DNA of 64,000 nucleotides. It comes from DASQFQ01 sp963802905 (GTDB lineage Bacteria > Actinomycetota > Thermoleophilia > Solirubrobacterales > Solirubrobacteraceae). The number at the start of each line of letters is the position of its first letter. Position 1 is the stretch's first letter. A program made the position numbers and the translations under genes. The DNA lies in contig CAWDKH010000016.1 in assembly GCA_963802905.1 (NCBI GenBank), forward strand, positions 32,108 through 96,107, read 5' to 3'. Below the pieces are notes generated by a model. It was not told where the DNA came from. It was given only the letters and a program-made list of their open reading frames with translations, and did not search any database. Positions 1 to 7,210 of the stretch are shown piece after piece.

Positions 1-204
1 GCCGCCGTTGGTGTGGCCGTTGGTCCCGAGCTGCGCGACCGCCTCGTAGGCGGCCTCGCCGCGGCGGCCCATCGCGTACGCCGCGCGCATGACGCTCGCG
101 TCGCGGATGAACTGCGCGGCGCTCACGCCCTCGCGCTCGGCCTCGCGCTCGAGCAGCCGCCAGAGGTCCTCGCTGAACCGCACGGTGGTCGCTCGCATCG
201 GCAT
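1..204 (-). CDS. Ribbon-helix-helix (CopG/Arc-type) regulator, 3' end outside the window
   Basis: This is the N-terminal 68 codons of a gene read leftward off the window edge. The protein opens MPMRATTVRFSEDLWRLLE and continues into AEREGVSAAQFIRDAS. That is the beta-strand/helix/helix pattern of small ribbon-helix-helix DNA-binding proteins, in which a dimer inserts a two-stranded sheet (here TTVRF) into the major groove. A second in-frame ATG two codons downstream (198) is an equally possible start. The gene diverges from the STAS gene at 298, and the 93 bases between them carry tandem repeats that could be its operator. The domain assignment rests on the pattern alone; the true length is unknown. 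Confidence 0.7.
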   Translation of the reverse strand, partial: MPMRATTVRFSEDLWRLLEREAEREGVSAAQFIRDASVMRAAYAMGRRGEAAYEAVAQLGTNGHTNGG

Positions 205-273
205 TGTGCGGAATCGTACGCGGTGGCGGATCAGGCATCGGTACGGGTAACCGCACCATCACTCTCGTAGAGG

Positions 274-295
274 CCGGTATCGCAACCGGTATCGC
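274..295. promoter_or_regulatory. Tandem 10-base direct repeat in a divergent promoter region
   Basis: CCGGTATCGC occurs twice head to tail (274-283 and 286-295) with a 12-base period, just ahead of the STAS start at 298 and within the divergent region of the ribbon-helix-helix gene. Ribbon-helix-helix dimers commonly bind tandem repeats about one helical turn apart, so this may be an autoregulatory operator. That role is an inference from position and spacing. Confidence 0.35.
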
Positions 296-297
296 TA

Positions 298-594
298 ATG
301 ACTACGTTGTCATGCATGAACTCGACCCTCCGCCTTGCCGTATCCATCAACGACGGGATCCACACCGTGTCCATCACCGGTGAGCTGGATGAAGGGAGCT
401 GCGGCCAGCTGGCCGACTGTCTCGGTGAGTGCCGCGGCCCGGGAGCCCGCGTGCTGCTCGACCTGCGCAACCTGAACTTCATGGATCGAGCCGGCATGGA
501 GCTGCTCGACCGCACCTACGTCGAGTCCAGCCTCGAGGGCTGGACGTTCGCCGTCATCACCACGGGCGAGCGGTACCTCGCCCGCGCCGCCTAG
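298..594 (+). CDS. STAS-domain protein (anti-sigma-factor-antagonist-like)
   Basis: A 98-residue single-domain protein. It has the STAS order: strand (HTVSITGELDEG), helix, central strand plus turn (VLLDLRNLNFMDRAGMELL), and a final strand/helix. STAS antagonists bind anti-sigma kinases and are switched by phosphorylation of a Ser in the motif D-S-S/T-G. Here the equivalent positions read FMDRAGME, so the phospho-acceptor Ser is absent. It may be constitutively active or work in another complex. ATG codons at 298 and 316 are both possible starts; no strong ribosome-binding site favours either. It stands alone, without a kinase or sigma-factor neighbour. Confidence 0.78.
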   Translation: MTTLSCMNSTLRLAVSINDGIHTVSITGELDEGSCGQLADCLGECRGPGARVLLDLRNLNFMDRAGMELLDRTYVESSLEGWTFAVITTGERYLARAA

Positions 595-597
595 CCG

Positions 598-641
598 GCT
601 AGGCGCCAAGCCAGGCACCTTGGTGCCTAGCGGGGGGCACC
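598..641. repeat. Dispersed hairpin element, copy A
   Basis: A 44-base sequence matching 27604-27647 at 39 of 44 positions. Its core is a perfect 7-bp stem with a TT loop, AGGCACC-TT-GGTGCCT (613-628). Two of the five differences from copy B fall on the paired positions 618 and 623 (C-G here, G-C in copy B), so the stem is preserved. Copy A lies between the convergent STAS and NUDIX genes. It supplies the last codons and the TAG stop (627-629) of the NUDIX gene. It could act as a bidirectional terminator or be a small mobile palindrome. Confidence 0.6.
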
Positions 642-1097
642 CTCCTCTTCCAGCCTGTCCAGGAACGCTGCCTGCGCCGGCAGCAGCTTCTCGCGCGCTT
701 GCGCGAGCGGGAACCATTCGGCGCGATCGATCTCGGGGAACTCCTGCCGCCGGCCCGACCGCGGAGGCCACTCCATCTCGAACGTGTTCGAGTGGGCCGC
801 CGACGCGTCGAGGTCGCCCTCGACCGCCCAGGCGGCGACGACCTTGCGGTTCTTCTGCTTGACCTCGCCGAGCTCGCGCAGCTCGGCGCCCTCGGGGAGC
901 GGCGAGCCGAGCTCCTCCTCGAACTCACGGCGCGCGGCCGCCTGCGGGTCCTCGCCATCCTCGTACTCGCCCTTCGGGATCGACCACGCGCCGTCGTCGC
1001 GGTTGGCCCAGAACGGGCCGCCGGGGTGGACGAGCAGCACCTCGCGGCCGTCCTGGCCGTGACGGTGGAGCAGGATCCCGGCGCTGCGCTTGGGCAT
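627..1097 (-). CDS. NUDIX hydrolase
   Basis: A 156-residue NUDIX-fold pyrophosphohydrolase. The Nudix box lies at about residues 43-65: GEYEDGE, seven residues, then REFEEELG, matching GX5EX7REUXEEXGU and providing the Mg2+-binding glutamates. The surrounding sequence (MPKRSAGILLHR, and later GAWSIPKGEY) resembles the DR1025/ADP-ribose-type NUDIX proteins of actinobacteria. The substrate cannot be told from sequence. The start ATG at 1097 overlaps the stop of the upstream ligase by one base (TGATG), so the two are probably translationally coupled. The gene ends inside the hairpin element at 598-641. Confidence 0.93.
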   Translation of the reverse strand: MPKRSAGILLHRHGQDGREVLLVHPGGPFWANRDDGAWSIPKGEYEDGEDPQAAARREFEEELGSPLPEGAELRELGEVKQKNRKVVAAWAVEGDLDASAAHSNTFEMEWPPRSGRRQEFPEIDRAEWFPLAQAREKLLPAQAAFLDRLEEEGAPR

Positions 1098-2510
1098 CAG
1101 CCAACGATGGCAGGCTCGCGGTCGCGGAGGACCCGCCGCAGGACCTTGCCCGACGGCGTGCGCGGGATCGCGTCGGCGAAGCGCACGGCGTGCGGGCGCT
1201 TGTAAGGCGCGACGCGCTCGCCGAGCCAGGCGAGCAGCTCCGCCTCCTCGACCGGCGCAGCCGCGACGACGATCGCCACCGGAACCTCGCCGCGGCGCTC
1301 GTCGGGGCGGCTGATGACGGCGGCGTCCGCGACGGCGGGATGGCCGGTGAGCACGGCCTCGAGCTCGGCGGGCGCGACCTGGTAGCCGCTGACCTTGATC
1401 AGCTCCTTGAGGCGGTCGACGATGAAGACGTTGCCGTCGGCGTCGATGCGGCCCGCGTCGCCGGTGTGCAGCCAGCCGTCGCCGACCACCTGCGGGCCGC
1501 GCACCCACAGCTCGCCGTCGACCAGCTTGAGCTCCGTGTTGGGCATCGCGCGCCCGACCGAGCCGGGCACGGTGCCGTGCTTGCGGTCGGGCCCCGTCGC
1601 GCCGCAGGTCGTCTCGGTCAGGCCCCAGCCCTGGCCGACCGCGGCGCGCGGGTGGCGCCGCGCGACCGCCCGCTGGAGCTCCGCGCTCAGTGGCGCGCCG
1701 CCGGAGACGATCAGCTCGACGTGCGGCAGCGCAGGTCCGGCGGCCAGCACGCGCATGAGGGGCGGTGCGCCGATCAGCACGGTCGCGCGGTGCCGCTCGG
1801 CCAGCTCGAGGTAGCCCGCCGGGGTCGAAGCGCGGCATCGTCACCACGGTCGCGCCGGCGGCGAGCGGGACCGCGAGGTTGGGCACGAAGCCCATGACGT
1901 GCGCGAACGGCGCAACCGCCACGAGCGTGTCGCGCTCGCTCAGGCGGAGCGCGGCCTGGAACTGGCGGACCGCGGTCGAGAGGTGGCGGTGGGTGACGAC
2001 GACGGCCTTGGGGAGGCCGGTCGTCCCGCTCGAGTACGGCAGCAGCGCGGTGTCGGCGCTCGCCGACGGCACGGGGCCGCGCGCGGACAGCAGCTCGTCG
2101 CCGACCGCGATGACGTCGCGCGCGCGGACGCGTGCGGCCATGCCGGCGAGGGTGACGACGAGCGTGGCGCCGGAGTCGTCGAGCTGGGCCTCGAGCTCGC
2201 GGTCGGTCGCCGCCGGGCTGACGCCGGTCACCGCGACGCCCGCGCGCATCGCGCCGAGCGTCACTCCCGCCCAGACCGGCAGGTTCGGGAGCCAGATCGC
2301 CAGCACGTCGCCGGGGCCGAGCCCGCGCTCGGCGAGCAGCGCCGCCACGCGGTCGGCGCGGCGCACGAGCTCGGCGTAGGTGACGCCGTCGCCACTCGCG
2401 CCGTCGACGAGTGCGGGGCGGTGCGGAACGCGCGCGGCGGTCGCGCGCACCATCGCGTCAAGGGTGGCGCCGCCGACCTCGACCGGCGGGTGATCGCTCT
2501 GCCAGATCAT
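1097..2510 (-). CDS. AMP-dependent acyl-CoA synthetase/ligase (one frameshift)
   Basis: An adenylate-forming enzyme of the 4-coumarate-CoA ligase/fatty acyl-CoA synthetase class, about 470 residues once one frameshift is repaired. It activates a carboxylate to acyl-AMP and then to the CoA thioester. Visible motifs are the P-loop-like A3 (YSSGTTGLPK), A8 (TGDAGRIDADGN and DRLKELIKVSGYQV) and the catalytic-lysine A10 (PRTPSGKVLRR). The frame breaks near 1820: the first frame reads MPRFDPGGLPRAG, the second continues as VLIGAPPLMR. One extra G in a GGCGGG run explains it, so a sequencing error is likely. The ATG at 2510 has a strong ribosome-binding site (GAGGAGGT). The gene diverges from the TetR gene across two operators. 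Confidence 0.88.
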
Positions 2511-2523
2511 CGGGACCTCCTCG

Positions 2524-2567
2524 GTTTACACGTGTAAAACTAGCGCCGTGGTTTACACATGTCAAAC
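2524..2567. promoter_or_regulatory. Two near-identical palindromic operators between ligase and TetR genes
   Basis: GTTTACACGTGTAAAAC (2524-2540) contains the perfect palindrome TTTACACGTGTAAA. GTTTACACATGTCAAAC (2551-2567) matches it at 15 of 17 positions, 27 bases downstream. Both lie in the divergent region between the ligase/NUDIX operon and the TetR gene, the usual place for a TetR-family autoregulatory operator. The second site overlaps the codons that a GTG start at 2548 would use, which favours the later start of the regulator. Confidence 0.75.
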
Positions 2568-2574
2568 TGCCGCC

Positions 2575-3141
2575 GTGCCCGACTCCCGCGAGCGCATCCT
2601 CGAGACCGCCTTCCAGCTCGTGCGCGAGCAGGGCGCGAGCGCCGTGACGATGGCCGGCATCGCCGACGCCGCCGGGCTGTCGCGCCAGATGGTCTACGTC
2701 CACTTCCGCAGCCGCGCCGGGCTGCTGACCGCGATGGCGCGCGACCACGACCGCCGCAGCGGCTTCGCGGCGCGGGTCGCGGCGGCGCGCGTGCTGCCGC
2801 CCGCCGAGGCGCTCGAGCAGCTGCTGCGCGAGTGGCTGGCCTACGTGCCCGAGATCCTGCCGGTGGCGCGCGCGCTCGAGGCCGCGGCGATCACCGGCGA
2901 GGCCGGCGGCGACGCCTGGCGCGACCGCATGGACGACCTCCACGGCGTGTTCCGCGCGGCGATCGAGCGCGTCGAGCTCGCCCCCGGCTGGACCGTCGAC
3001 AGCGCGACCGACTGGGCGTGGGCGCGCGTGCAGCCGAGCGGCTTCGACCACCTGGTAGGCGAGCGCGGCTGGGCCGCGGAGGAGTACGCCGACCGCACCA
3101 CGCGCTCGATCTTGCGCGAGCTCGTCCGCCCCGCGCCGTAG
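2575..3141 (+). CDS. TetR/AcrR-family transcriptional regulator
   Basis: About 188 residues. The N-terminal TetR helix-turn-helix (RERILETAFQLVREQGASAV, then IADAAGLSRQMVYVHF) is followed by a variable all-helical ligand-binding domain. The start is ambiguous. GTG at 2548 would include the second operator as coding sequence. GTG at 2575 gives the normal MPDSRERILETA opening and is preferred. It is divergent from the acyl-CoA ligase/NUDIX pair and probably represses that pair and itself through the sites at 2524-2567. The inducer is plausibly the acid or acyl-CoA handled by the ligase; that is inference. The HPP gene follows 14 bases later on the same strand. Confidence 0.9.
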   Translation: MPDSRERILETAFQLVREQGASAVTMAGIADAAGLSRQMVYVHFRSRAGLLTAMARDHDRRSGFAARVAAARVLPPAEALEQLLREWLAYVPEILPVARALEAAAITGEAGGDAWRDRMDDLHGVFRAAIERVELAPGWTVDSATDWAWARVQPSGFDHLVGERGWAAEEYADRTTRSILRELVRPAP

Positions 3142-3155
3142 CGTCGCGCCGCCCG

Positions 3156-3788
3156 ATGATCCCTACCGAACGCGAGATCGACCAGATCGCGGAGTACGCC
3201 GATGCGTCGGTCCGCGGCGCGACCCGGCGCGGCTCGCTCGCGCCGATCCGCGGCCGCCACGGCGTCAACGCCTGGCTGTACGCGAAGTGGGGCAACCGCG
3301 GCAACGCGATCTACACGTTCACCGGCGGGCTGCTGACGATCGCGCTGTCGGGCGTGATCGCGTGGCTGGTCGAGGAGCCGCTCGTGTTCCCGAGCCTCGG
3401 CGCCACGGCGTTCCTGTTCTTCGAGACGCCGATGGCGGAGGTGGCGAGCCCGCGCAACACGATCATCGGCCACGGCGTCGGTGCCGCGATCGCCTTCTGC
3501 TGGCTGGTGGTGTTCGGCCTCACCGACGCGCCGAGCGCGCTCGAGGCCGGCTTCACGCTCGAGCGCGCCGCGGCGGTCGCGCTGTCGGTCGGCTGCACCG
3601 GCGGCATCCTCCGGCTGCTCCGCGCGGCGCACCCGCCGGCCGGGGCGACCACGGTGATCGTGAGCGCCGGCCTGCTGACGACGGGCGAGGAACTGCTCGT
3701 GCTCGCGGCCGGCGTCGCGCTGCTCACCCTGACCGCCGGCGCGCTCAACCGCGCGCTCGGGGTGCCGGCGCCGCGGTGGGCGGCGTAG
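3156..3788 (+). CDS. HPP-family integral membrane protein
   Basis: A 210-residue protein with about four hydrophobic segments after a polar N-terminus of about 40 residues. The family-defining His-Pro-Pro occurs in AAHPPAGATTVIV near residue 165. HPP proteins are inner-membrane proteins; some members transport nitrite in plastids and cyanobacteria, but the substrate here is not evident. The ATG at 3156 follows the TetR stop by 14 bases, so the two may be co-transcribed. A strong hairpin (3841-3898) follows the gene. Confidence 0.87.
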   Translation: MIPTEREIDQIAEYADASVRGATRRGSLAPIRGRHGVNAWLYAKWGNRGNAIYTFTGGLLTIALSGVIAWLVEEPLVFPSLGATAFLFFETPMAEVASPRNTIIGHGVGAAIAFCWLVVFGLTDAPSALEAGFTLERAAAVALSVGCTGGILRLLRAAHPPAGATTVIVSAGLLTTGEELLVLAAGVALLTLTAGALNRALGVPAPRWAA

Positions 3789-3840
3789 CCCGCGTCGAAC
3801 GTCAACGGCAGCTGGTGAGGACAAGGGTTCGGGCGTTCGC

Positions 3841-3898
3841 GGCGGGGGTGTGGTCACTTGGTGGGAATAGTTGCCACCCAGTGACCACACCCGCCCCC
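3841..3898. terminator. Long hairpin between convergent genes
   Basis: Arms of 17 bases at 3848-3864 and 3874-3890 pair with one mismatch around a nine-base loop (GTGTGGTCACTTGGTGG against CCACCCAGTGACCACAC). G-rich and C-rich flanks extend the structure imperfectly outward to 3841 and 3898. It sits midway between the convergent HPP and oxidoreductase genes. That placement suits a bidirectional, U-tail-less terminator typical of high-GC actinobacteria. Confidence 0.72.
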
Positions 3899-3941
3899 TA
3901 ACCAGCCGCCCGTTGACCTTCGCCGGCGGCACGGCCAACGA

Positions 3942-4928
3942 CTACAGCCGGACGACCACCTTGCCGAGATGCTCGCCGCGGAGCATCTCGATGAACGCGC
4001 TCGGCGCCGCCTCGATGCCGCCCTCGACGATCGACTCCGGGATCTTCAGCTGGCCGTTTGCCAGCAGCTCCTCGACCTCGGCGCGGAACTCCCCGAAGCG
4101 GTCGTAGTGGTCGCCGACGATGAAGCCGCGCAGGCGCGCGCGCTTGCCGACCAGCAGCGCCATGTTGCGCGGGCCGGGCGGCGGCTCGGTCGCGTTGTAG
4201 CCCGACACCGACCCGCAGAGCGCGATCCGCCCGCGGAGGTTGAGCGCGCCGATGGCGGCCTCGAGCTGCGGGCCGCCGACGTTGTCGAAGTAGACGTCGA
4301 CGCCGTCGGGCGCCGCCTCCTTCAAGGCCGCGCGGACGTCGTCGCGGTAGGAGAACGCGGCGTCGAAGCCGAGTTCCTCGCGCACGTAGGCGACCTTCTC
4401 CGGCGCGCCGGCGCTGCCGATCACGCGGCAGCCGCGCGCCTTCGCGATCTGCCCCGCGACGCTGCCGACCGCGCCCGCGGCGGCGGAGATGAAGACGGTC
4501 TCGCCCGCCTCCACCGGCGCGATCTCGGTCACGCCGATCCACGCCGTCATGCCCGGCATCCCGAGCGCGCCGAGCAGCGCGCTCGGCGACACGCCGGCGG
4601 GCACTACGCCCGGCAGCACCCGGTCGGCGTCGACGATCGCGGCCTCGCGCCAGCCGAGCTGGTGGACCACCAGCGACCCGGGCTCGCCGCCTGCCACCAC
4701 CTCGCCGACCGCGCCGCCGGACATCGGCTCGCCGAGCTGGTAGGGCGGGACGTAGGACTTCGCGTCGCGCATCCGCCCGCGCATGTACGGGTCGACGCTC
4801 ATGAAGCGGTTGCGCACGAGCAGCTGCCCCTCCTCGGGCTCGCCAAGCTCGCGCTCGGCGAGCTCGAAGTCCTCGGGCTTCGGCTCTCCTACGGGGCGCT
4901 GGGCGAGTCGGACCTCGCGGCTCGTCAT
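3942..4928 (-). CDS. NADP-dependent medium-chain oxidoreductase (CurA-like)
   Basis: A zinc-independent medium-chain dehydrogenase/reductase of the leukotriene B4 dehydrogenase/CurA type, 328 residues from the ATG at 4928. It would reduce the C=C bond of enones or alkenals with NADPH. Features are SVDPYMRGRM in the N-terminal catalytic domain, the Rossmann motif AAAGAVGSVAGQIAK, and YFDNVGGPQLEAAI and CGSVSGYNAT in the cofactor domain. An ATG four codons earlier (4940) is in frame, but MTSREVRLAQRP is the usual family start. It is divergent from the SDR at 4955 with about 26 bases between them, so the two promoters must overlap or one transcript is leaderless. Confidence 0.92.
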   Translation of the reverse strand: MTSREVRLAQRPVGEPKPEDFELAERELGEPEEGQLLVRNRFMSVDPYMRGRMRDAKSYVPPYQLGEPMSGGAVGEVVAGGEPGSLVVHQLGWREAAIVDADRVLPGVVPAGVSPSALLGALGMPGMTAWIGVTEIAPVEAGETVFISAAAGAVGSVAGQIAKARGCRVIGSAGAPEKVAYVREELGFDAAFSYRDDVRAALKEAAPDGVDVYFDNVGGPQLEAAIGALNLRGRIALCGSVSGYNATEPPPGPRNMALLVGKRARLRGFIVGDHYDRFGEFRAEVEELLANGQLKIPESIVEGGIEAAPSAFIEMLRGEHLGKVVVRL

Positions 4929-4954
4929 CGAACCGAACAATAGGCTCCGGCGCG

Positions 4955-5731
4955 ATGGATCTCGAGGGCAGGCACGTCGTCGTCACCGGCGCCGGCCGCG
5001 GCATCGGCCGCGCGCTCGCGCTGCGCTTCGCCGACGAGGGCGCGCGCGCCGTGGTCGTCTCCGACGTCGACGAGGCGAACGCGCGCCAGGTCGCGAAGGA
5101 GGTCAGCGGGCTCGCGATCACCGCCGACGTCGGCCGCGAGCAGGACATCCGCAAGTTGATCTCCCGCGCCGAGGGCGCGAACGGCCCGATCGACCTCTTC
5201 TTCTCCAACGCCGGCATCACCGGCCCGAGCGGCGGACCCGAGATCCTCGACGCCGACTGGGACCGGCTGTGGCGCGTCAACACGATGTCGCACGTGTGGG
5301 CGGCGCGCGCGCTGCTCCCCGGGATGCTCGAGCGCGGCGAGGGCTACCTGTGCAGCACCGCGTCGGCCGCCGGCCTGCTCGCCCAGCTCGGCGCGGTCGG
5401 CTACACGGTCACCAAGCACGCGGCGGTCGCGCTGGCCGAGTGGATCTCGATGACCTACGGCGACCGCGGCATCCGCGTGTCCTGCCTCTGTCCCCAGTAC
5501 GTGCGCACGCCGATGGTCACCGACGGCGAGCTGCCGGTCGAGAAGCTCGAGCAGGTGGCGACGATTCTCGAGCCCGAGCAGGTCGCCGACGCGGTGGTCG
5601 AGTCGATCCGCGAGGAGCGGCTGCTGATCCTGCCGCATCCCGAGGTCGGCACCTACATGGCTCACCGCGGCGACGACCACGAACGATGGCTGCGGGGAAT
5701 GCGCCGGTTGCAGGGATACCTTCAGGTTTAG
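4955..5731 (+). CDS. Short-chain dehydrogenase/reductase
   Basis: A classical SDR of 258 residues. The cofactor motif TGAGRGIG is at 11-18, NAG at 85-87, and the catalytic set is Asn109, Ser137, Tyr150 and Lys154 (YTVTK). Asp37-Val-Asp after beta-2 suggests NAD(H) rather than NADP(H). The substrate is unknown. It is transcribed away from the CurA-like gene, so the two may respond to the same signal. Confidence 0.93.
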   Translation: MDLEGRHVVVTGAGRGIGRALALRFADEGARAVVVSDVDEANARQVAKEVSGLAITADVGREQDIRKLISRAEGANGPIDLFFSNAGITGPSGGPEILDADWDRLWRVNTMSHVWAARALLPGMLERGEGYLCSTASAAGLLAQLGAVGYTVTKHAAVALAEWISMTYGDRGIRVSCLCPQYVRTPMVTDGELPVEKLEQVATILEPEQVADAVVESIREERLLILPHPEVGTYMAHRGDDHERWLRGMRRLQGYLQV

Positions 5732-5785
5732 TCCGCACAGTGGTAGGGCACTGACAGCCCGTCAATTCCCACCCGGAGGTCCCGC

Positions 5786-5959
5786 ATGGAGCCGTGCGAT
5801 CACGTCGGGTTTCACAGCGGTCGGGGGTCCTATGACCAGCTGACCGAGCAGCTCCGCTACGTCATCATCTGCGATGCGTGCGAAGCGGAGGTGCGCGAGC
5901 TGGAGCGTCAGGAGTACCGCCCACAGTTCACGCCGCAGGGGTTGCCCGAAGCCGCGTAG
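5786..5959 (+). CDS. Small Cys/His-rich protein, 57 residues, possible zinc-binding
   Basis: An open frame missed by length filters: ATG at 5786, TAG at 5957-5959, with a good ribosome-binding site (GGAGGT) about seven bases upstream. The protein contains MEPCDHVGFHSG and IICDACEAE. The CxH and CxxC pairs about 30 residues apart could form one zinc site. It ends 10 bases before the LLM oxidoreductase and is likely co-transcribed. The family is not recognised with certainty and the function is unknown. Confidence 0.72.
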   Translation: MEPCDHVGFHSGRGSYDQLTEQLRYVIICDACEAEVRELERQEYRPQFTPQGLPEAA

Positions 5960-5969
5960 AGTCCAGCCG

Positions 5970-6812
5970 ATGGACACCGGCGTGGCGATGTTCCCCACGC
6001 ACGACGCCATCGGCCCGGGGGCACTTGCCGCGCTGGTCGAGGAGCGCGGGCATGGGTCGTTGTGGTTCCCGGAGCACACGCACATCCCGGCGAGCCGCGA
6101 GACGCCCAACCCCGGCGGCGGTGAGCTGCCGCGCCGCTATTCGCACTGCTACGACCTCTTCGTGGCCATGACCGCGGCGGCGGTCGCGACGACGCGGCTG
6201 CGGGTGGCGAGCGGCATCTGCCTCGTCATCGAGCGCGACCCGATCGTCACCGCCAAGGAGGTCGCGAGCATCGACCACCTCTCCGGCGGGCGCGTCGAGT
6301 TCGGCGTCGGCGCGGGCTGGAACCGCGAGGAGATGCGCAACCACGGCACCGATCCGAAGCGCCGCTTCAGCGTCATGCGCGAGCGCGTCGAGGCGATGAA
6401 GGCGATCTGGACCCAGGAGGAGGCGAGCTACGAGGGCGAGCACGTCAGCTTCGAGCGCATCTGGTCGTGGCCGAAGCCGGCCCAGCTCCCGCACCCGCCG
6501 GTGGTGATCGGCGGCAACGGCGACAAGGTGATCGACCGCGTGCTGCGCTACGGCGACGCGTGGGCGCCCCAGCACCGCCACGGCAACGCGGCCGAGCGGA
6601 TCCCGGAGCTGCGCCGCCGCGCCGAGGAGGCCGGCCGCGGCCACATCCCGGTGACGATCTTCGGCGTCCCCGCCGACGCGAGCGTGCTCGCCTCCTACCA
6701 GGAAGCGGGAGCCGATCGCGTCGTGCGCTGGCTGCCCTCCGCCCAGCGCGGCCCGGTCGAGCGCGAGCTCGAGCGCTTCGAGGACGCCGTCCGCGAACTG
6801 CGCGGCGAATGA
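5970..6812 (+). CDS. F420-dependent LLM-class oxidoreductase
   Basis: A 280-residue luciferase-like TIM-barrel protein of the actinobacterial F420-dependent LLM type (TIGR03619-like). Supporting segments are MDTGVAMFPTHDAIGP at the N-terminus, DHLSGGRVEFGVGAGWNREE in the flavin/F420-binding region, and HPPVVIGGNGDKVIDRVLRYGDAW near the C-terminal side of the barrel. It would use reduced or oxidised coenzyme F420 for hydride transfer; the substrate is unknown. Its stop overlaps the next start as ATGA (6809-6812), so translation is coupled. Confidence 0.95.
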   Translation: MDTGVAMFPTHDAIGPGALAALVEERGHGSLWFPEHTHIPASRETPNPGGGELPRRYSHCYDLFVAMTAAAVATTRLRVASGICLVIERDPIVTAKEVASIDHLSGGRVEFGVGAGWNREEMRNHGTDPKRRFSVMRERVEAMKAIWTQEEASYEGEHVSFERIWSWPKPAQLPHPPVVIGGNGDKVIDRVLRYGDAWAPQHRHGNAAERIPELRRRAEEAGRGHIPVTIFGVPADASVLASYQEAGADRVVRWLPSAQRGPVERELERFEDAVRELRGE

Positions 6813-7210
6813 GCCCGGACGAGGCCCGCCAGCGCTTCGCGACCGCGCGCTGCGTGCGCCTCGCCACCGCCGACGCGGACGGCAAGCCGCACATCGTCCC
6901 GCTCGTGTTCGCGCTCGAGGGCGACACGATCTACAGCGCGGTCGACCCCAAGCCCAAGCGCACACAGGACCTCAAGCGGCTGCGCAACGTAGCGGCGAAC
7001 CCGCAGGTCTCGCTGCTCGCCGACTACTACGTCGACGACGACTGGGACGTCCTCTGGTGGGCGCGCGCCGACGGCACCGGGACGGTCCACGAGTCGCTGC
7101 CGCGCGCCGCCGCGCTGCTGAGCGAGCGCTACCTCCAGTACGCGTTCGCGCCGCCCGACGGCCCGGTGCTGGAGATTGCCGTGCAGCGCTGGTCGGGGTG
7201 GGCGGCGTGA
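6809..7210 (+). CDS. PPOX-class F420-dependent oxidoreductase
   Basis: A 133-residue split-barrel protein of the flavin/deazaflavin oxidoreductase-B group (TIGR03668-like). Characteristic segments are CVRLATADADGKPHIVPLVF at the start, AVDPKPKRTQDLKRLRN (phosphate-binding basic loop) and DDWDVLWWARADGTG. Such enzymes reduce quinones, biliverdin or aflatoxin-like enones with F420H2. It overlaps both the upstream LLM enzyme (ATGA) and the following cupin (GTGA), so the three form one coupled transcript. Confidence 0.93.
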   Translation: MSPDEARQRFATARCVRLATADADGKPHIVPLVFALEGDTIYSAVDPKPKRTQDLKRLRNVAANPQVSLLADYYVDDDWDVLWWARADGTGTVHESLPRAAALLSERYLQYAFAPPDGPVLEIAVQRWSGWAA

